Assembly: GCF_900142215.1 (NCBI RefSeq)
Contig: NZ_FRAC01000018.1
Span: forward strand, 62,001-126,000
DNA length: 64,000 nt
Direction of reading: 5' to 3'
DNA from: Anaerocolumna jejuensis DSM 15929
GTDB lineage: Bacteria > Bacillota > Clostridia > Lachnospirales > Lachnospiraceae
Within the stretch, counting starts at the first letter, position 1, and every line of letters begins with the position of its first letter. A program made the position numbers and the translations under genes. Shown here piece after piece: positions 43,097 to 51,475 of this stretch. The notes under the pieces are model-generated. The model made no database searches and was not told the DNA's origin. It saw nothing but the letters and a program-made list of their open reading frames with translations.

Positions 43097-43735
43097 TTAC
43101 ACTATTTTGATGCATGGCCCATGTCCGGAAGCGACGAATACAGGACTAAGCGTTTTCAAATCAGCTATCAGCTTCTTCTGCATATCCGGGGAGGGAAGAG
43201 ACTCTGCACCACTGGTACCTACCGTACTCTCCCAACTATTTTCTACAACCTGTCCATGGTTTTCTCCCATACCAAACATCAAATCACTGCTAAAGAAAAT
43301 TCCTCTCTTCTTTTCCATGAATAGAAGCCCTTCCCACATATGCATCTCTGAGGGGTAGCTAATGATTTCAAAATCAAACTCATTACCGGTGAAGGAGTCG
43401 CCTGGTTTTTTAATTTCAACATTACGTGCAATTCCAAAGCCCCAAAGTTGCCGTGCCGTGACTTCCGAACAAACAGCGATGGCGTTTGGATACTCCTTCA
43501 AGACCAGTGACAGGCCGCCACACTCGTCCGACTCAAAGTGTGAAATGAGAATGTATTTGAGCGGACGGTCACCCAGCAGCTCCTTGAGCTTAGGCAAGGT
43601 AGCCTGTGCCTGTGGTACAGCACCAGTCTGAATAAGGATGGGCTCGTCCGCCAAAAGCAGGTATTGGTGCATAGAAAGTTTAATCGGCTCCAGAACATCA
43701 GTAAACTGATAAAGATTAGGATAGATCTGTGTCAT
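43097..43735 (-). CDS. Stand-alone flavodiiron-type metallo-beta-lactamase protein (ODP-like)
   Basis: A 212-residue metallo-beta-lactamase-fold protein with the full set of di-iron ligands seen in flavodiiron O2/NO reductases: His66-x-Glu68-x-Asp70 (SHFESDECGG), His132 (SEMHMWEG), Asp151 (FFSSDLMFG) and His205 (ASGHGPC). The flavodoxin domain that normally follows is absent. Stand-alone proteins of this kind occur in anaerobes (ODP in chemotaxis-linked oxygen sensing). A role in O2 or NO handling or sensing is inferred. The start ATG follows AAAGGAGATTATAAAA. Confidence 0.82.
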   Translation of the reverse strand: MTQIYPNLYQFTDVLEPIKLSMHQYLLLADEPILIQTGAVPQAQATLPKLKELLGDRPLKYILISHFESDECGGLSLVLKEYPNAIAVCSEVTARQLWGFGIARNVEIKKPGDSFTGNEFDFEIISYPSEMHMWEGLLFMEKKRGIFFSSDLMFGMGENHGQVVENSWESTVGTSGAESLPSPDMQKKLIADLKTLSPVFVASGHGPCIKIV

Positions 43736-43981
43736 TTTTATAATCTCCTTTTTTTACTTTTATTTGTTTGCTTCCTATTTGATTATACTACCACAATGTG
43801 AACACCATTATGTCATTATTATGTTGCTTAAAAGGAAAAATCTTTGATGTAAAATTGATGTTTTGATGCCTTCAAATTTTCTGCCTACCCGCTGGTGCCA
43901 GACCCACGGACATATATTGGGCAATTTCACGTTCTCTTTGACGCAGGGACCCAAGCGTATTGGAATTGGATCAACAATTTA
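43736..43981. other. Intergenic region between MBL and padR genes
   Basis: An AT-rich divergent gap. On the minus strand about 28 codons near 43880-43975 read as protein-like (QREREIAQYMSVGLAP), which may be a fragment of a lost gene. No hairpin or repeat of note besides the padR promoter at its right end. Confidence 0.4.
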
Positions 43982-44010
43982 TTGACATACAATGTACCTT
44001 GCAGTACAAT
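43982..44010 (+). promoter_or_regulatory. padR promoter with overlapping operator
   Basis: TTGACA (43982-43987), 17-bp spacer, TACAAT (44005-44010). The inverted repeat TGTAC-CTTGCA-GTACA (43993-44008) covers the spacer and part of the -10 box, the layout expected for PadR autorepression. Confidence 0.75.
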
Positions 44011-44056
44011 ATAGCTACAGTAGCTTGTTGTGCAAGATACCAAGGAGGTGAAGTGT

Positions 44057-44392
44057 TTGGCTGACAGGTCACAGTTTCTTCGCGGGACATTAGAAGGCTG
44101 CATCCTAAAGATAATAGAACAAAATGAAACCTATGGCTATGAGATTGCAGAGCAGCTTCAAAAGTATGGTTTTTCTGAAATTAGTGAAGGCACTATTTAT
44201 CCGTTACTTTTAAGGCTTGAAAAAAACGGAATGATTGATTCGGTAAAAAAAGAATCGGCATACGGACCAAAGAGAAAATATTATTATATGACAGAAACAG
44301 GGAAAAAAGAGCTTCAGGAATTTTATACCATATGGTGTGAAATCCAAAATGGTATCAATCAAATTTTTAAAGATGGAGGGGAAGAAAAATGA
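44057..44392 (+). CDS. PadR-family transcriptional regulator
   Basis: A 111-residue winged helix with the PadR signature (RGTLEGCILKIIEQNETYGY, SEGTIYPLLLRLEKNGMI, YGPKRKYYYMTETGKKEL). The start is TTG 44057, 8 nt after AGGAGG; an upstream in-frame CTG/CAA stretch has no start. The stop overlaps the next ATG by 4 bp. PadR genes of this type usually control the membrane protein gene they overlap. Confidence 0.92.
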   Translation: MADRSQFLRGTLEGCILKIIEQNETYGYEIAEQLQKYGFSEISEGTIYPLLLRLEKNGMIDSVKKESAYGPKRKYYYMTETGKKELQEFYTIWCEIQNGINQIFKDGGEEK

Positions 44393-45072
44393 CAAACATA
44401 AAGTCAATAAGAGATGAAAATAGCCAGCTTAGCCAAAATTTAAACAAAGAAAATCAGGAAATTTATACTGATCTTGTATGCTATCTGAGAGTAAGCAATT
44501 TGAGCGATATGGAGCAGGAAGAAATTATTAGTGATCTATTGAGAATGTTCTTTGACTGGGAAAAGCAAGGCAAAGCAGTAAATGAAATGATTGGAGAAGA
44601 TTATAAGCAATTTGCTGATGATATCATTGCCGCTGTCAATCCCCAAAAATCCATACTGAAAAAGAGTAAAGAATATTTTATAATTATTTTTAATGCATTA
44701 TGTTATTTGTTAACAATAGACTTTGCTTTTTTATATTTGCCCAAAATAGTGAAGGGGGATTTATCTTTCGTTTACAATTATAGCCTGAGTATGGCTGTAC
44801 GAGGTATTCTGCTTTTCGTTGCAGCGACTTGTATAGTAACATACATCGGGAAAAACAGTTTTTCCCTGTCATACATTTCCAAACCTGCCCGTTTTTTAAT
44901 TGGTTGCGGTGCAGCAGGTTTTATAGTTATCTCAGTATTTATTACAAGAATATTCAACGATGAAATTCTTGTATCCATTAATATCAGTTATATTATCGCA
45001 ATTGTTGCAGTGTTTTGGTTATACAAAGGTATCCAAAGAATTGCGATTCAAAAGAATTCCCGTACAAAATGA
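44389..45072 (+). CDS. Membrane protein partner of PadR (DUF1048/DUF1700-like)
   Basis: A 227-residue protein with a soluble helical N-terminus (about residues 1-95; YTDLVCYLRVSNLSDMEQEE) followed by four hydrophobic segments (FIIIFNALCYLLTIDFAFLY, GILLFVAATCIVTYIG, FLIGCGAAGFIVISVFI, ISYIIAIVAVFWLY). This layout is that of the small membrane proteins co-transcribed with PadR regulators. Function unknown; a stress response at the membrane is plausible. Confidence 0.8.
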   Translation: MTNIKSIRDENSQLSQNLNKENQEIYTDLVCYLRVSNLSDMEQEEIISDLLRMFFDWEKQGKAVNEMIGEDYKQFADDIIAAVNPQKSILKKSKEYFIIIFNALCYLLTIDFAFLYLPKIVKGDLSFVYNYSLSMAVRGILLFVAATCIVTYIGKNSFSLSYISKPARFLIGCGAAGFIVISVFITRIFNDEILVSINISYIIAIVAVFWLYKGIQRIAIQKNSRTK

Positions 45073-45167
45073 GACATTGAACCGCGCAGGTCACATTATT
45101 TATTAACTACGGTGAATAAGTTAACCGGACAGCAGATTTTAATTTATTAACCAGACAGCAGACTAAA

Positions 45168-45214
45168 TTTACTTGATGCAATTGGTTTATATAAATAACA
45201 GTGCATCAAGTAAA
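45168..45214. terminator. Bidirectional terminator
   Basis: TTTACTTGATGCA (45168-45180) and TGCATCAAGTAAA (45202-45214) are perfectly complementary, between convergent genes; ATTATTTTATAA follows on the plus strand. Just upstream a short duplication of TTAACCRGACAGCAGA occurs (45121 and 45148). Confidence 0.8.
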
Positions 45215-45238
45215 ATTATTTTATAAATTTAGAATATT

Positions 45239-45874
45239 TTACATATGATAACCAATTTCCATACGATAACTCCAATTGCCAAGCTCTTTTCCCTTTCTGC
45301 GAAGTATCATTTCATGAAATTCTTCAAAGCCATTCTTTTTGTAGAATAACCGGTTCTGTTCTGAATTGGTAATAAGTGTAAGCAGCCCACCGTCTCTTTT
45401 TTGTATATAGGGTATAATACAATCTGTAATTATTTTGCTCCCCAAACCCTGTCCCTGACAGGATTTTGACACCGCAAGTGAATTCAAATACCATATGCGT
45501 CCGGGTAGATTATGACATATGGAACTTGCCTTATCTAACATTTCTAGTAATCCAAAGGTATTGAAAAGACCACCGGCAAACAATAATTTTATACCGCCTG
45601 ATAAAACATAATCAATCAAGCTAATATCCGGTATATCCGGAGTTTTCAATTGTGCTACAGATACAATTTTATTATCCTGAATACCTATCAGCGTAATATG
45701 TTTTTTAAAAAATGCTTTGGTACTTACCTCTTGAATTGCGTACATAAACTGATTTTGTCTCTCTTTTCTGCTGGGACTGTACATTTCAAAAAAAGCATAA
45801 TCGTGAAAGGACTCAGCCAGTAATACTGCAACCTCTGCAAGATCTTCTTTTTCTGCTTCTCTATAAATAACCAT
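45239..45874 (-). CDS. GNAT-family N-acetyltransferase
   Basis: A 211-residue acetyltransferase: the N-terminal YREAEKEDLAEVAVLLAESF and the acetyl-CoA loop SLAVSKSCQGQGLGSKII (Q-x-x-G-x-G/S) are clear. AGGGAGG precedes the ATG. It is divergent from a TetR gene, and a 20-bp palindrome lies between them, suggesting that TetR represses it. Substrate unknown. Confidence 0.9.
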   Translation of the reverse strand: MVIYREAEKEDLAEVAVLLAESFHDYAFFEMYSPSRKERQNQFMYAIQEVSTKAFFKKHITLIGIQDNKIVSVAQLKTPDIPDISLIDYVLSGGIKLLFAGGLFNTFGLLEMLDKASSICHNLPGRIWYLNSLAVSKSCQGQGLGSKIITDCIIPYIQKRDGGLLTLITNSEQNRLFYKKNGFEEFHEMILRRKGKELGNWSYRMEIGYHM

Positions 45875-45964
45875 TTAAAAACCTCCCTATACACTTATTG
45901 ACTATTGAACACATGTAAATTATACTTACTGATAACCTTGGCTTCAATCGGCAATCACAGTGAT

Positions 45965-45984
45965 AGTGTTCATATATGAACACT
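45965..45984. promoter_or_regulatory. 20-bp palindrome between gnat and tetR genes
   Basis: AGTGTTCATATATGAACACT is a perfect palindrome 34 bp before the TetR start and 91 bp before the acetyltransferase start. Likely the operator of the divergent TetR regulator. Confidence 0.75.
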
Positions 45985-46017
45985 TATTATTAAAGTGTAC
46001 ACGGAAAGGATGATATT

Positions 46018-46560
46018 ATGGATGACAGACGATCTGTAAAAACAAAACGAGCTATTCGCGAAGCATTTTTAGAACTATTAAAGCACAAAAGTATTAACCG
46101 GATTAGTATCGTCGAAATATCAAATCGTGCTGATTTAGGACGCGGTACATTTTATTTGCATTATAAAGATGTTTACGACTTAATGGAGCATCTTGAAAAT
46201 GAATTAATAAGTAATCTTGAAAAATTATATGATGCTTCTTTTCCCTTTGATAATTCCATGAATATGTTAAAACTCACGGATACGATAACTGAATATCTGG
46301 AATCTAATCGAGAGACTTTTCTTTTGCTTTCCCGTACAGAGAACGGAAGCAGGATACTGGAAAAGCTAAGGCAGTTTTTTATTAGAAAATTGCTTTCAGA
46401 TAATGGAGATGCCGTAACGGAAACAGATACGGTGGAAGCTGTCTTTATTGTTTCGGGTGTCCTTGGTGTTTTGGAGACATGGTTGAGAGATGACATAAAA
46501 ACGTCGCACAAATCCATATCCGAATTACTGCATCATGAACTGATGAAGTTTGATAATTGA
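46018..46560 (+). CDS. TetR-family regulator
   Basis: A 180-residue regulator of the TetR group that begins DDRRSVKTKRAIREAFLELL, with the DNA-binding helix region ISIVEISNRADLGRGTFYLH and a C-terminal TetR_C-like helical part. GGAAAGGATG precedes the ATG. Divergent from the GNAT gene with a perfect palindrome between. Confidence 0.92.
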   Translation: MDDRRSVKTKRAIREAFLELLKHKSINRISIVEISNRADLGRGTFYLHYKDVYDLMEHLENELISNLEKLYDASFPFDNSMNMLKLTDTITEYLESNRETFLLLSRTENGSRILEKLRQFFIRKLLSDNGDAVTETDTVEAVFIVSGVLGVLETWLRDDIKTSHKSISELLHHELMKFDN

Positions 46561-46820
46561 AATATAAGGAACGAGTTTTGATATAGTATAAAAAGAGCAA
46601 CAAACCACTCATTTGGATAGCATCGTGAAAAGAAAGAAATGTGTTTTTTTCAGAATCACCAGGCCCCTTATTTTATCACATCATGGGGCTCAATAATAGG
46701 CTTTGTCAACACATCGAAGTTGGCCCGAAGTGCAAACGAAAATTGTGAAGTTGTGGAAAATACTGTATAATAGCAATTATAGATTAAGTGCGTATTATTC
46801 ATATAGAAAGGAGTGGGAAA

Positions 46821-47366
46821 ATGAAATTAAGGATGGAAAATGTTACGTTAGCAAATAAAAACAAACAAATAGTAAAAGAAATCTATAATTCTTCTTTTCA
46901 CAAGGAAGATCGAATGCCCTTTATATTGATGCTTATAATGGCGTACTTGAAAAGTACCCGTTTTATTTCGTTCCAGGATGAAGATACGGTATGTGGCTTT
47001 GTTTACATGGCTACAATTAAAAAAATAACCTTTGTAATGTTCTTAGCAGTTGATGAAAACTTAAGGTCAAAGGGATACGGCAGTCATATTTTAGATAAAA
47101 TCCAATCGTTATATCCAGATAATAAAATTATTATCACCATTGAAAGATGCGATGAAGATACAGAAAACATGGAAGAAAGATTAAAACGTAAAAAATTCTA
47201 TACAAATAACGGATATATTCCAACAGGATACATAGTAAAACTTGGAAAACAGAAACAAGAAATCATACTAAAGAACGGAGAGTTTGATAAACGAGAATTC
47301 ACCTTATTCTTTTTGAGATATAGCAATTTTACTATGATGCCCAAAGTATGGAAGATAGGCTCTTAA
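46821..47366 (+). CDS. GNAT-family N-acetyltransferase
   Basis: A 181-residue acetyltransferase with the acetyl-CoA loop DENLRSKGYGSHILDKI and C-terminal KKFYTNNGYIPTGY. The ATG at 46821 follows AAAGGAGTGG; an upstream frame extension has no site. Promoter-like TATAAT at 46766-46771. Appears to be a single gene; substrate unknown. The 260 bp upstream hold a short GCCCC/GGGGC hairpin (about 46661-46689) and nothing else recognised. Confidence 0.87.
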   Translation: MKLRMENVTLANKNKQIVKEIYNSSFHKEDRMPFILMLIMAYLKSTRFISFQDEDTVCGFVYMATIKKITFVMFLAVDENLRSKGYGSHILDKIQSLYPDNKIIITIERCDEDTENMEERLKRKKFYTNNGYIPTGYIVKLGKQKQEIILKNGEFDKREFTLFFLRYSNFTMMPKVWKIGS

Positions 47367-47470
47367 AGGGGCAAGGCATAGTGACTGATACCTTTTTAGT
47401 TGCTCTGCTTCTCATAATGGCACTATGGAGATTATGGGCATAATGGAGAACCCTATGTAAACTCAGCGGC

Positions 47471-47507
47471 AATGGGTCATATACTTCTTTGAAGTATATG
47501 ACCCATT
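47471..47507. repeat. 17-bp perfect palindrome with 3-nt loop
   Basis: AATGGGTCATATACTTC (47471-47487), TTT, and its exact complement (47491-47507). It lies in a 409-bp gene-free stretch between convergent genes (47367-47775) that otherwise shows nothing I recognise. There is no T run on either side, so it may not be a terminator. Confidence 0.6.
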
Positions 47508-47775
47508 CTGACACTTTCCGCATTCATTTACCACTTTACGGCATATTCATAACACCTTTTACAAAGTACTTTTGCTAAAAGATATATACATAGGATGGGG
47601 GCTGTGGATATTACTACTACCGCATATTTAATTGTTTCATTACGAGTGTCCCTGAAAGTATAGGTTGCATTCAAACCGTTATGATAATTTAAATTTAGTT
47701 TATATTTTAATATGATTTATCACATAATATTGATTTTGTATTTCTTAACTTAATTAATAAACATAGAATTATTTT

Positions 47776-48129
47776 TTACACGTGAGTCCTGTTTTTTATC
47801 TGAATCCCTTTTAGCTCTATCATTTCAACAATTTCTTCTATTCTTTCACAAAAGCCTCCATCTGCATTTTCACAGCAGACACCAACATGAACCACATCTA
47901 TCCCTTCTGATTGCAACCTTTTTACTTTTTCGATCATGCCCTTATCTTCTTTCGGAGAAGCACAATTTTGCTTTTTACATCCATTACAGGTAAAATATGC
48001 TGCAAGTACATCGTCCTTTGCATATTCTGTAAAACTTCCTTTCTTTAGATTAAAAGCATCTAGACATCCACATCCGGCACATACTTTAGTAGCCTCTAAG
48101 CAATGTAATATACCTATTTTCATTCCCAT
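47776..48129 (-). CDS. CGGC-domain putative metal-binding protein
   Basis: A 117-residue cysteine-rich cytoplasmic protein: ILHCLEATKVCAGCGCLDAF, YFTCNGCKKQNC, GVCCENADGGFCERI, in total 12 cysteines arranged as in the CGGC domain family, thought to bind metal. It is the last gene of the riboswitch-controlled importer operon, 57 bp after the ATPase gene, so it may assist in cobalt or corrinoid handling. The start ATG lacks a strong ribosome binding site and a second ATG lies two codons on. Confidence 0.8.
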   Translation of the reverse strand: MGMKIGILHCLEATKVCAGCGCLDAFNLKKGSFTEYAKDDVLAAYFTCNGCKKQNCASPKEDKGMIEKVKRLQSEGIDVVHVGVCCENADGGFCERIEEIVEMIELKGIQIKNRTHV

Positions 48130-48185
48130 TTTTTCTTGTGTGATTAATTCAGAACGATTAATCCTACGTCTCCTTTTAGCCTGAC

Positions 48186-48956
48186 TTATTTTAGCTGGTC
48201 TCCTGTAAATAATATATGAAGTTTCCCATTCCTATCCTGTACTATTTGGGATTCAACCTGATAGACTTCAAAAATTCTCTCTGGGGTTAATATCTTTTGT
48301 GTTTCACCCTGTGCGATTACTCTTCCTGCTTTCATTATATATAGGTAATCACAGTACATGGCGGCAATATTTAAATCATGCATCGCTGCAAATATGGTGA
48401 TATCCTGTTTTTTTAAGATTCTCATTAATTGCAGCTGATATGTAATATCCAAATGATTGGTTGGCTCATCAAGTATGAGTGTCCTCGCGTCTTGAGCTAA
48501 TGCCCTTGCCAAGAGTACCCTTTGTTGTTCCCCGCCGGATAATGTTGCAAATTCTCTTTCCGAAAATTCCAGCATATTTACACTCTCCAACGCTTTTTCA
48601 ACAATTTGATAATCTTTTAAAGTATCTCTTTCCAGCAATCTTTTGTGAGGGGCTCTTCCCATCATTACAATATCTTTTACTTTAAAATCAAACTGGTAAG
48701 AATTGTGCTGTGCCATAACTGAGATATACTTTGATGATTCTTTTACGCTATAACTATTTAGAAGCTTATCTTCCAGCCATATGGTCCCTATCTGAGGTTT
48801 AAGTACACGGTAAATGCATTTTAGTAAAGTTGATTTCCCACATCCATTTGGACCGATTATTCCGGTAAAGCTTTTCCTTTGTAACTGAATTTCCACACTA
48901 TCCAATACATTTTGATGTCCATAGGAATAGGTTAAGCCTTCTACCTTTATACTCAT
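48186..48956 (-). CDS. btuD: Cobalamin/iron-siderophore type ABC importer ATPase
   Basis: A 256-residue FepC/BtuD-type ATPase: Walker A GPNGCGKST, signature LSGGEQQRVLLARALA, Walker B TLILDEPTNHLD, switch histidine in IFAAMHDLNIAA. Overlaps the permease stop by 4 bp. The cobalamin riboswitch upstream of the operon points to vitamin B12 or another corrinoid as substrate rather than a siderophore. Confidence 0.9.
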   Translation of the reverse strand: MSIKVEGLTYSYGHQNVLDSVEIQLQRKSFTGIIGPNGCGKSTLLKCIYRVLKPQIGTIWLEDKLLNSYSVKESSKYISVMAQHNSYQFDFKVKDIVMMGRAPHKRLLERDTLKDYQIVEKALESVNMLEFSEREFATLSGGEQQRVLLARALAQDARTLILDEPTNHLDITYQLQLMRILKKQDITIFAAMHDLNIAAMYCDYLYIMKAGRVIAQGETQKILTPERIFEVYQVESQIVQDRNGKLHILFTGDQLK

Positions 48957-50020
48957 GTTTTCTTCCCTCCAAACCCATATGACTTACGTAACATAAGTAT
49001 TACAAAGCAAGGCGCACCTATTAAAGAAATCAGTATACCGATTGGTAATTCGGAATGTTTTAGTATGACCCGGCTTGCTACATCTGCCCATACCAGAAAT
49101 ATACTCCCAACCAGTGCACTGGTTGGTATTAATTTCTTATGATCAGTTCCAGTGACCATACGAACTGCATGAGGGATAATTAATCCCACAAATCCAATTA
49201 TACCAGAAGAAAAAACGGCAAAACCCACCATAACAGATACCAATATAAGGTAAAGTATTCTTGCAGTTCTTAGATCTGTTCCCAAAGTAATTGCCGTATC
49301 TTCCCCTAATAGCATTAAATTGAGATTCCTGGATTGTGTCCAGAAAAATAAGGCTCCTAAAATCATAATTGGCAATACCACCTTGACAATGCCCCACTTG
49401 GCACCTGCTAAACTGCCCATGGTCCAGAAGGTAACTTCTGCCGTAGCATTTCGATCATTTGCAATATATAGCACAAAATTGGAAAAGGCAGAACAAATGG
49501 AGCCAACTGCCATTCCCGCTAATATCAGTTTTCCTGTCTTTGCTTTTCCTCCGATGTTAGATAAGCTTATAACCAGGAAGGAAGAACCAAGAGCGCCCAA
49601 AAAAGCCATAACTCCTGTAAAATCATTACCAAAAAGACTTCCTATTCCCAGCATAATCGCCAGTGTTGCTCCAAAAGAAGCTCCCGAGGAAATGCCTAAT
49701 ACATAGGGATCAGCCAAAGGATTTTTTACAACTGCCTGCATAACGTCTCCACAGACAGATAGTCCAATTCCAATGGCGATTGCAAGTAGTACCCTGGGAA
49801 AACGGATCAACCATACAACATCATGAATTGCACCTGACGAGAATGCCTTGTATTGCTCTAAATGAAATAATTTGTAAAATAAAACCCCATAGACCTGACT
49901 AACTGTAATTTCTGCATTTCCAAAGGTAATTGCAGCTAGCACCGAAAGTATGAGCACTATGAGCAATCCCAGATAACATAGGCCCCAAAATAAGTTTCCT
50001 GTCTTTTTTCCTGTTTTCAT
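48953..50020 (-). CDS. btuC: Cobalamin-type ABC importer permease
   Basis: A 355-residue FecCD/BtuC permease with about ten helices; family motifs include IRFPRVLLAIAIGIGLSVCG, PLADPYVLGISSGASFGATL and GIIGFVGLIIPHAVRM. It starts 3 bp after the stop of the binding-protein gene. Substrate assignment rests on the riboswitch. Confidence 0.9.
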   Translation of the reverse strand: MKTGKKTGNLFWGLCYLGLLIVLILSVLAAITFGNAEITVSQVYGVLFYKLFHLEQYKAFSSGAIHDVVWLIRFPRVLLAIAIGIGLSVCGDVMQAVVKNPLADPYVLGISSGASFGATLAIMLGIGSLFGNDFTGVMAFLGALGSSFLVISLSNIGGKAKTGKLILAGMAVGSICSAFSNFVLYIANDRNATAEVTFWTMGSLAGAKWGIVKVVLPIMILGALFFWTQSRNLNLMLLGEDTAITLGTDLRTARILYLILVSVMVGFAVFSSGIIGFVGLIIPHAVRMVTGTDHKKLIPTSALVGSIFLVWADVASRVILKHSELPIGILISLIGAPCFVILMLRKSYGFGGKKT

Positions 50021-50022
50021 AC

Positions 50023-51138
50023 TTATTTTATTTCAATATTGGGATATAATCCCTGAGCCAAAGTCACAATACCATCTTTCGTTCGAGTCGTACTTGCATA
50101 CATTTCACTTAACATAATTGGCACCAATCTGCCATTTTGTACGGCACTTAAACTTGCCAGGGACTCATCCTTAAGAAATACATCTAATTTTTCCTGTTTT
50201 AATTTTTCTGCATCGTCTCCTTCATAAGGCATATATACAACAAAAATTACATCCGGATTTAAAGCTATAATATCTTCTTTCCCTAAATCACTGCCGTCTT
50301 CTTTGGCTAATTTACCACCCAAAGCAGTAACCATATCACCGCCTAAACTGCTTGACCCATAATTTGTAAAAGTAGAGTCATAGGACTCTAATATTAGCAC
50401 GGATGGTTTTTTCTCCTGTTTTGATGCTGCTTCTTTTACCGCTTCAACGGTATCCTTCATATCCTTTACAATGGACTCCGCTTTATCCTGTACATCAAAA
50501 ATCACACCCAGATTTAAAATATCCTTATACTCATTTTCCAGTGTTCTGTCATAAGAAACCTCTCCGGTAGCTGGTCTTGTATTACTGTTAATATAAGTAT
50601 TCGTGCCTTTTTCAATCCAAGTCGATGCCTCTCCCAAGGTCTTTTCTTTGAAAAGGGAACCCCATGATAAAATCATATCCGGTTCCAGCATTGTTACTGT
50701 TTCTAATGAAGGAGTAAATTCATCCAAATAGTTTGTTTTTGAAAATGCGGCTTTTAAGGAATCCGGTACTTCATTATCTAATCCAGCCGTTGCAACTATG
50801 CGTTTTTCAAGACCTAATGCCAATAGGGTCTCAATACTTCCCTGATACACGGCCAGTACTTTTTCAGGTGCCTTCTTATATGTAGTTACTAATTCTTTTC
50901 CATCACTTCCATATGTAGTTATCGTCACAGGATACTCTGTTCTTTTTTCCTTTGCTGCACCTTCTTCACTGCTTGAATCCGCTTGGTCTTTTACAGTATT
51001 ATCCACATTATCTTCGATAATTTTTTCTGCATCTTTTCTGCCAGTATCTTCATTCGTTCCCTTTGAGCCACAGCCTGTCAGCGTGAATAAAAGCACGACA
51101 GCCAATAATAAAGTGGCAATTCTTCTCTTGTTTTTCAT
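50023..51138 (-). CDS. btuF: Corrinoid-binding lipoprotein of ABC importer
   Basis: A 371-residue solute-binding protein with lipoprotein signal (IATLLLAVVLLFTLTGC), a negatively charged linker, and a class III binding fold (KVLAVYQGSIETLLALGLEK, VTMLEPDMILSWG, IIALNPDVIFVVYMPYEG). Directly downstream of a cobalamin riboswitch, so it should capture cobalamin or a corrinoid outside the membrane for the BtuCD pair. The symbol is inferred from family and regulation. Confidence 0.88.
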   Translation of the reverse strand: MKNKRRIATLLLAVVLLFTLTGCGSKGTNEDTGRKDAEKIIEDNVDNTVKDQADSSSEEGAAKEKRTEYPVTITTYGSDGKELVTTYKKAPEKVLAVYQGSIETLLALGLEKRIVATAGLDNEVPDSLKAAFSKTNYLDEFTPSLETVTMLEPDMILSWGSLFKEKTLGEASTWIEKGTNTYINSNTRPATGEVSYDRTLENEYKDILNLGVIFDVQDKAESIVKDMKDTVEAVKEAASKQEKKPSVLILESYDSTFTNYGSSSLGGDMVTALGGKLAKEDGSDLGKEDIIALNPDVIFVVYMPYEGDDAEKLKQEKLDVFLKDESLASLSAVQNGRLVPIMLSEMYASTTRTKDGIVTLAQGLYPNIEIK

Positions 51139-51203
51139 GATAAATCTTTTCTCCTAGTTTTATTATTGAATGAACAACACCGTTTCCTAAAACAAAGAAA
51201 AAA

Positions 51204-51223
51204 GTGTCTGTATACACAGGCAC
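51204..51223 (-). terminator. Second terminator in the leader
   Basis: On the minus strand GTGCCTGT-GTAT-ACAGACAC followed by TTTTTT. It is between the riboswitch expression platform and the binding-protein gene. Confidence 0.7.
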
Positions 51224-51230
51224 CACAAAA

Positions 51231-51265
51231 AAGACTATTCAGTAATTTTCTTTACCTTTAGTCTT
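51231..51265 (-). terminator. Riboswitch terminator hairpin
   Basis: On the minus strand AAGACTA (51265-51259) pairs with TAGTCTT (51237-51231) and a TTTTTT run follows. As the first hairpin after the aptamer it is the likely expression platform that stops transcription when cobalamin binds. Confidence 0.7.
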
Positions 51266-51289
51266 CTAGATGGTTGCTTTGCTCGGAAG

Positions 51290-51475
51290 CGTCATCGTTC
51301 TTCTACATAAAGCAGGTTTCCTGACTTGATTTTCAACATCCTCTTTTCCTTCTCATAGCTTTGCTACAATGGATTAATAAAGAAGGACTCCTATCTTACA
51401 GTGACCGGATCGTTCAGGTTTCTCACCTGATTCCCTTTTAAAAACACAAAATTTTTATTTCTTTGGTGTTTCACT
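51290..51475 (-). promoter_or_regulatory. Cobalamin (adenosylcobalamin) riboswitch
   Basis: On the minus strand the conserved blocks appear in order: AAAGGGAATCAGGTGAGAA, CCTGAAC, the core TCCGGTCACTGTAAG, then after a variable arm GTCAGGAAACCTGC (the B12-box region, 51311-51325). This is the layout of cobalamin riboswitches. It lies 150-340 bp upstream of the binding-protein gene and is followed by terminator hairpins. The control is expected to be off in the presence of cobalamin. Confidence 0.92.

Noticed and set aside
43032..43115. N-terminal extension of sfsA
   Set aside because: It would require reading through the hairpin of the preceding gene; AGGAGG lies directly before ATG 43031.
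43880..43975. Protein-like run of about 28 codons on the minus strand
   Set aside because: Too short, no start and no recognisable family; mentioned only as a possible remnant.
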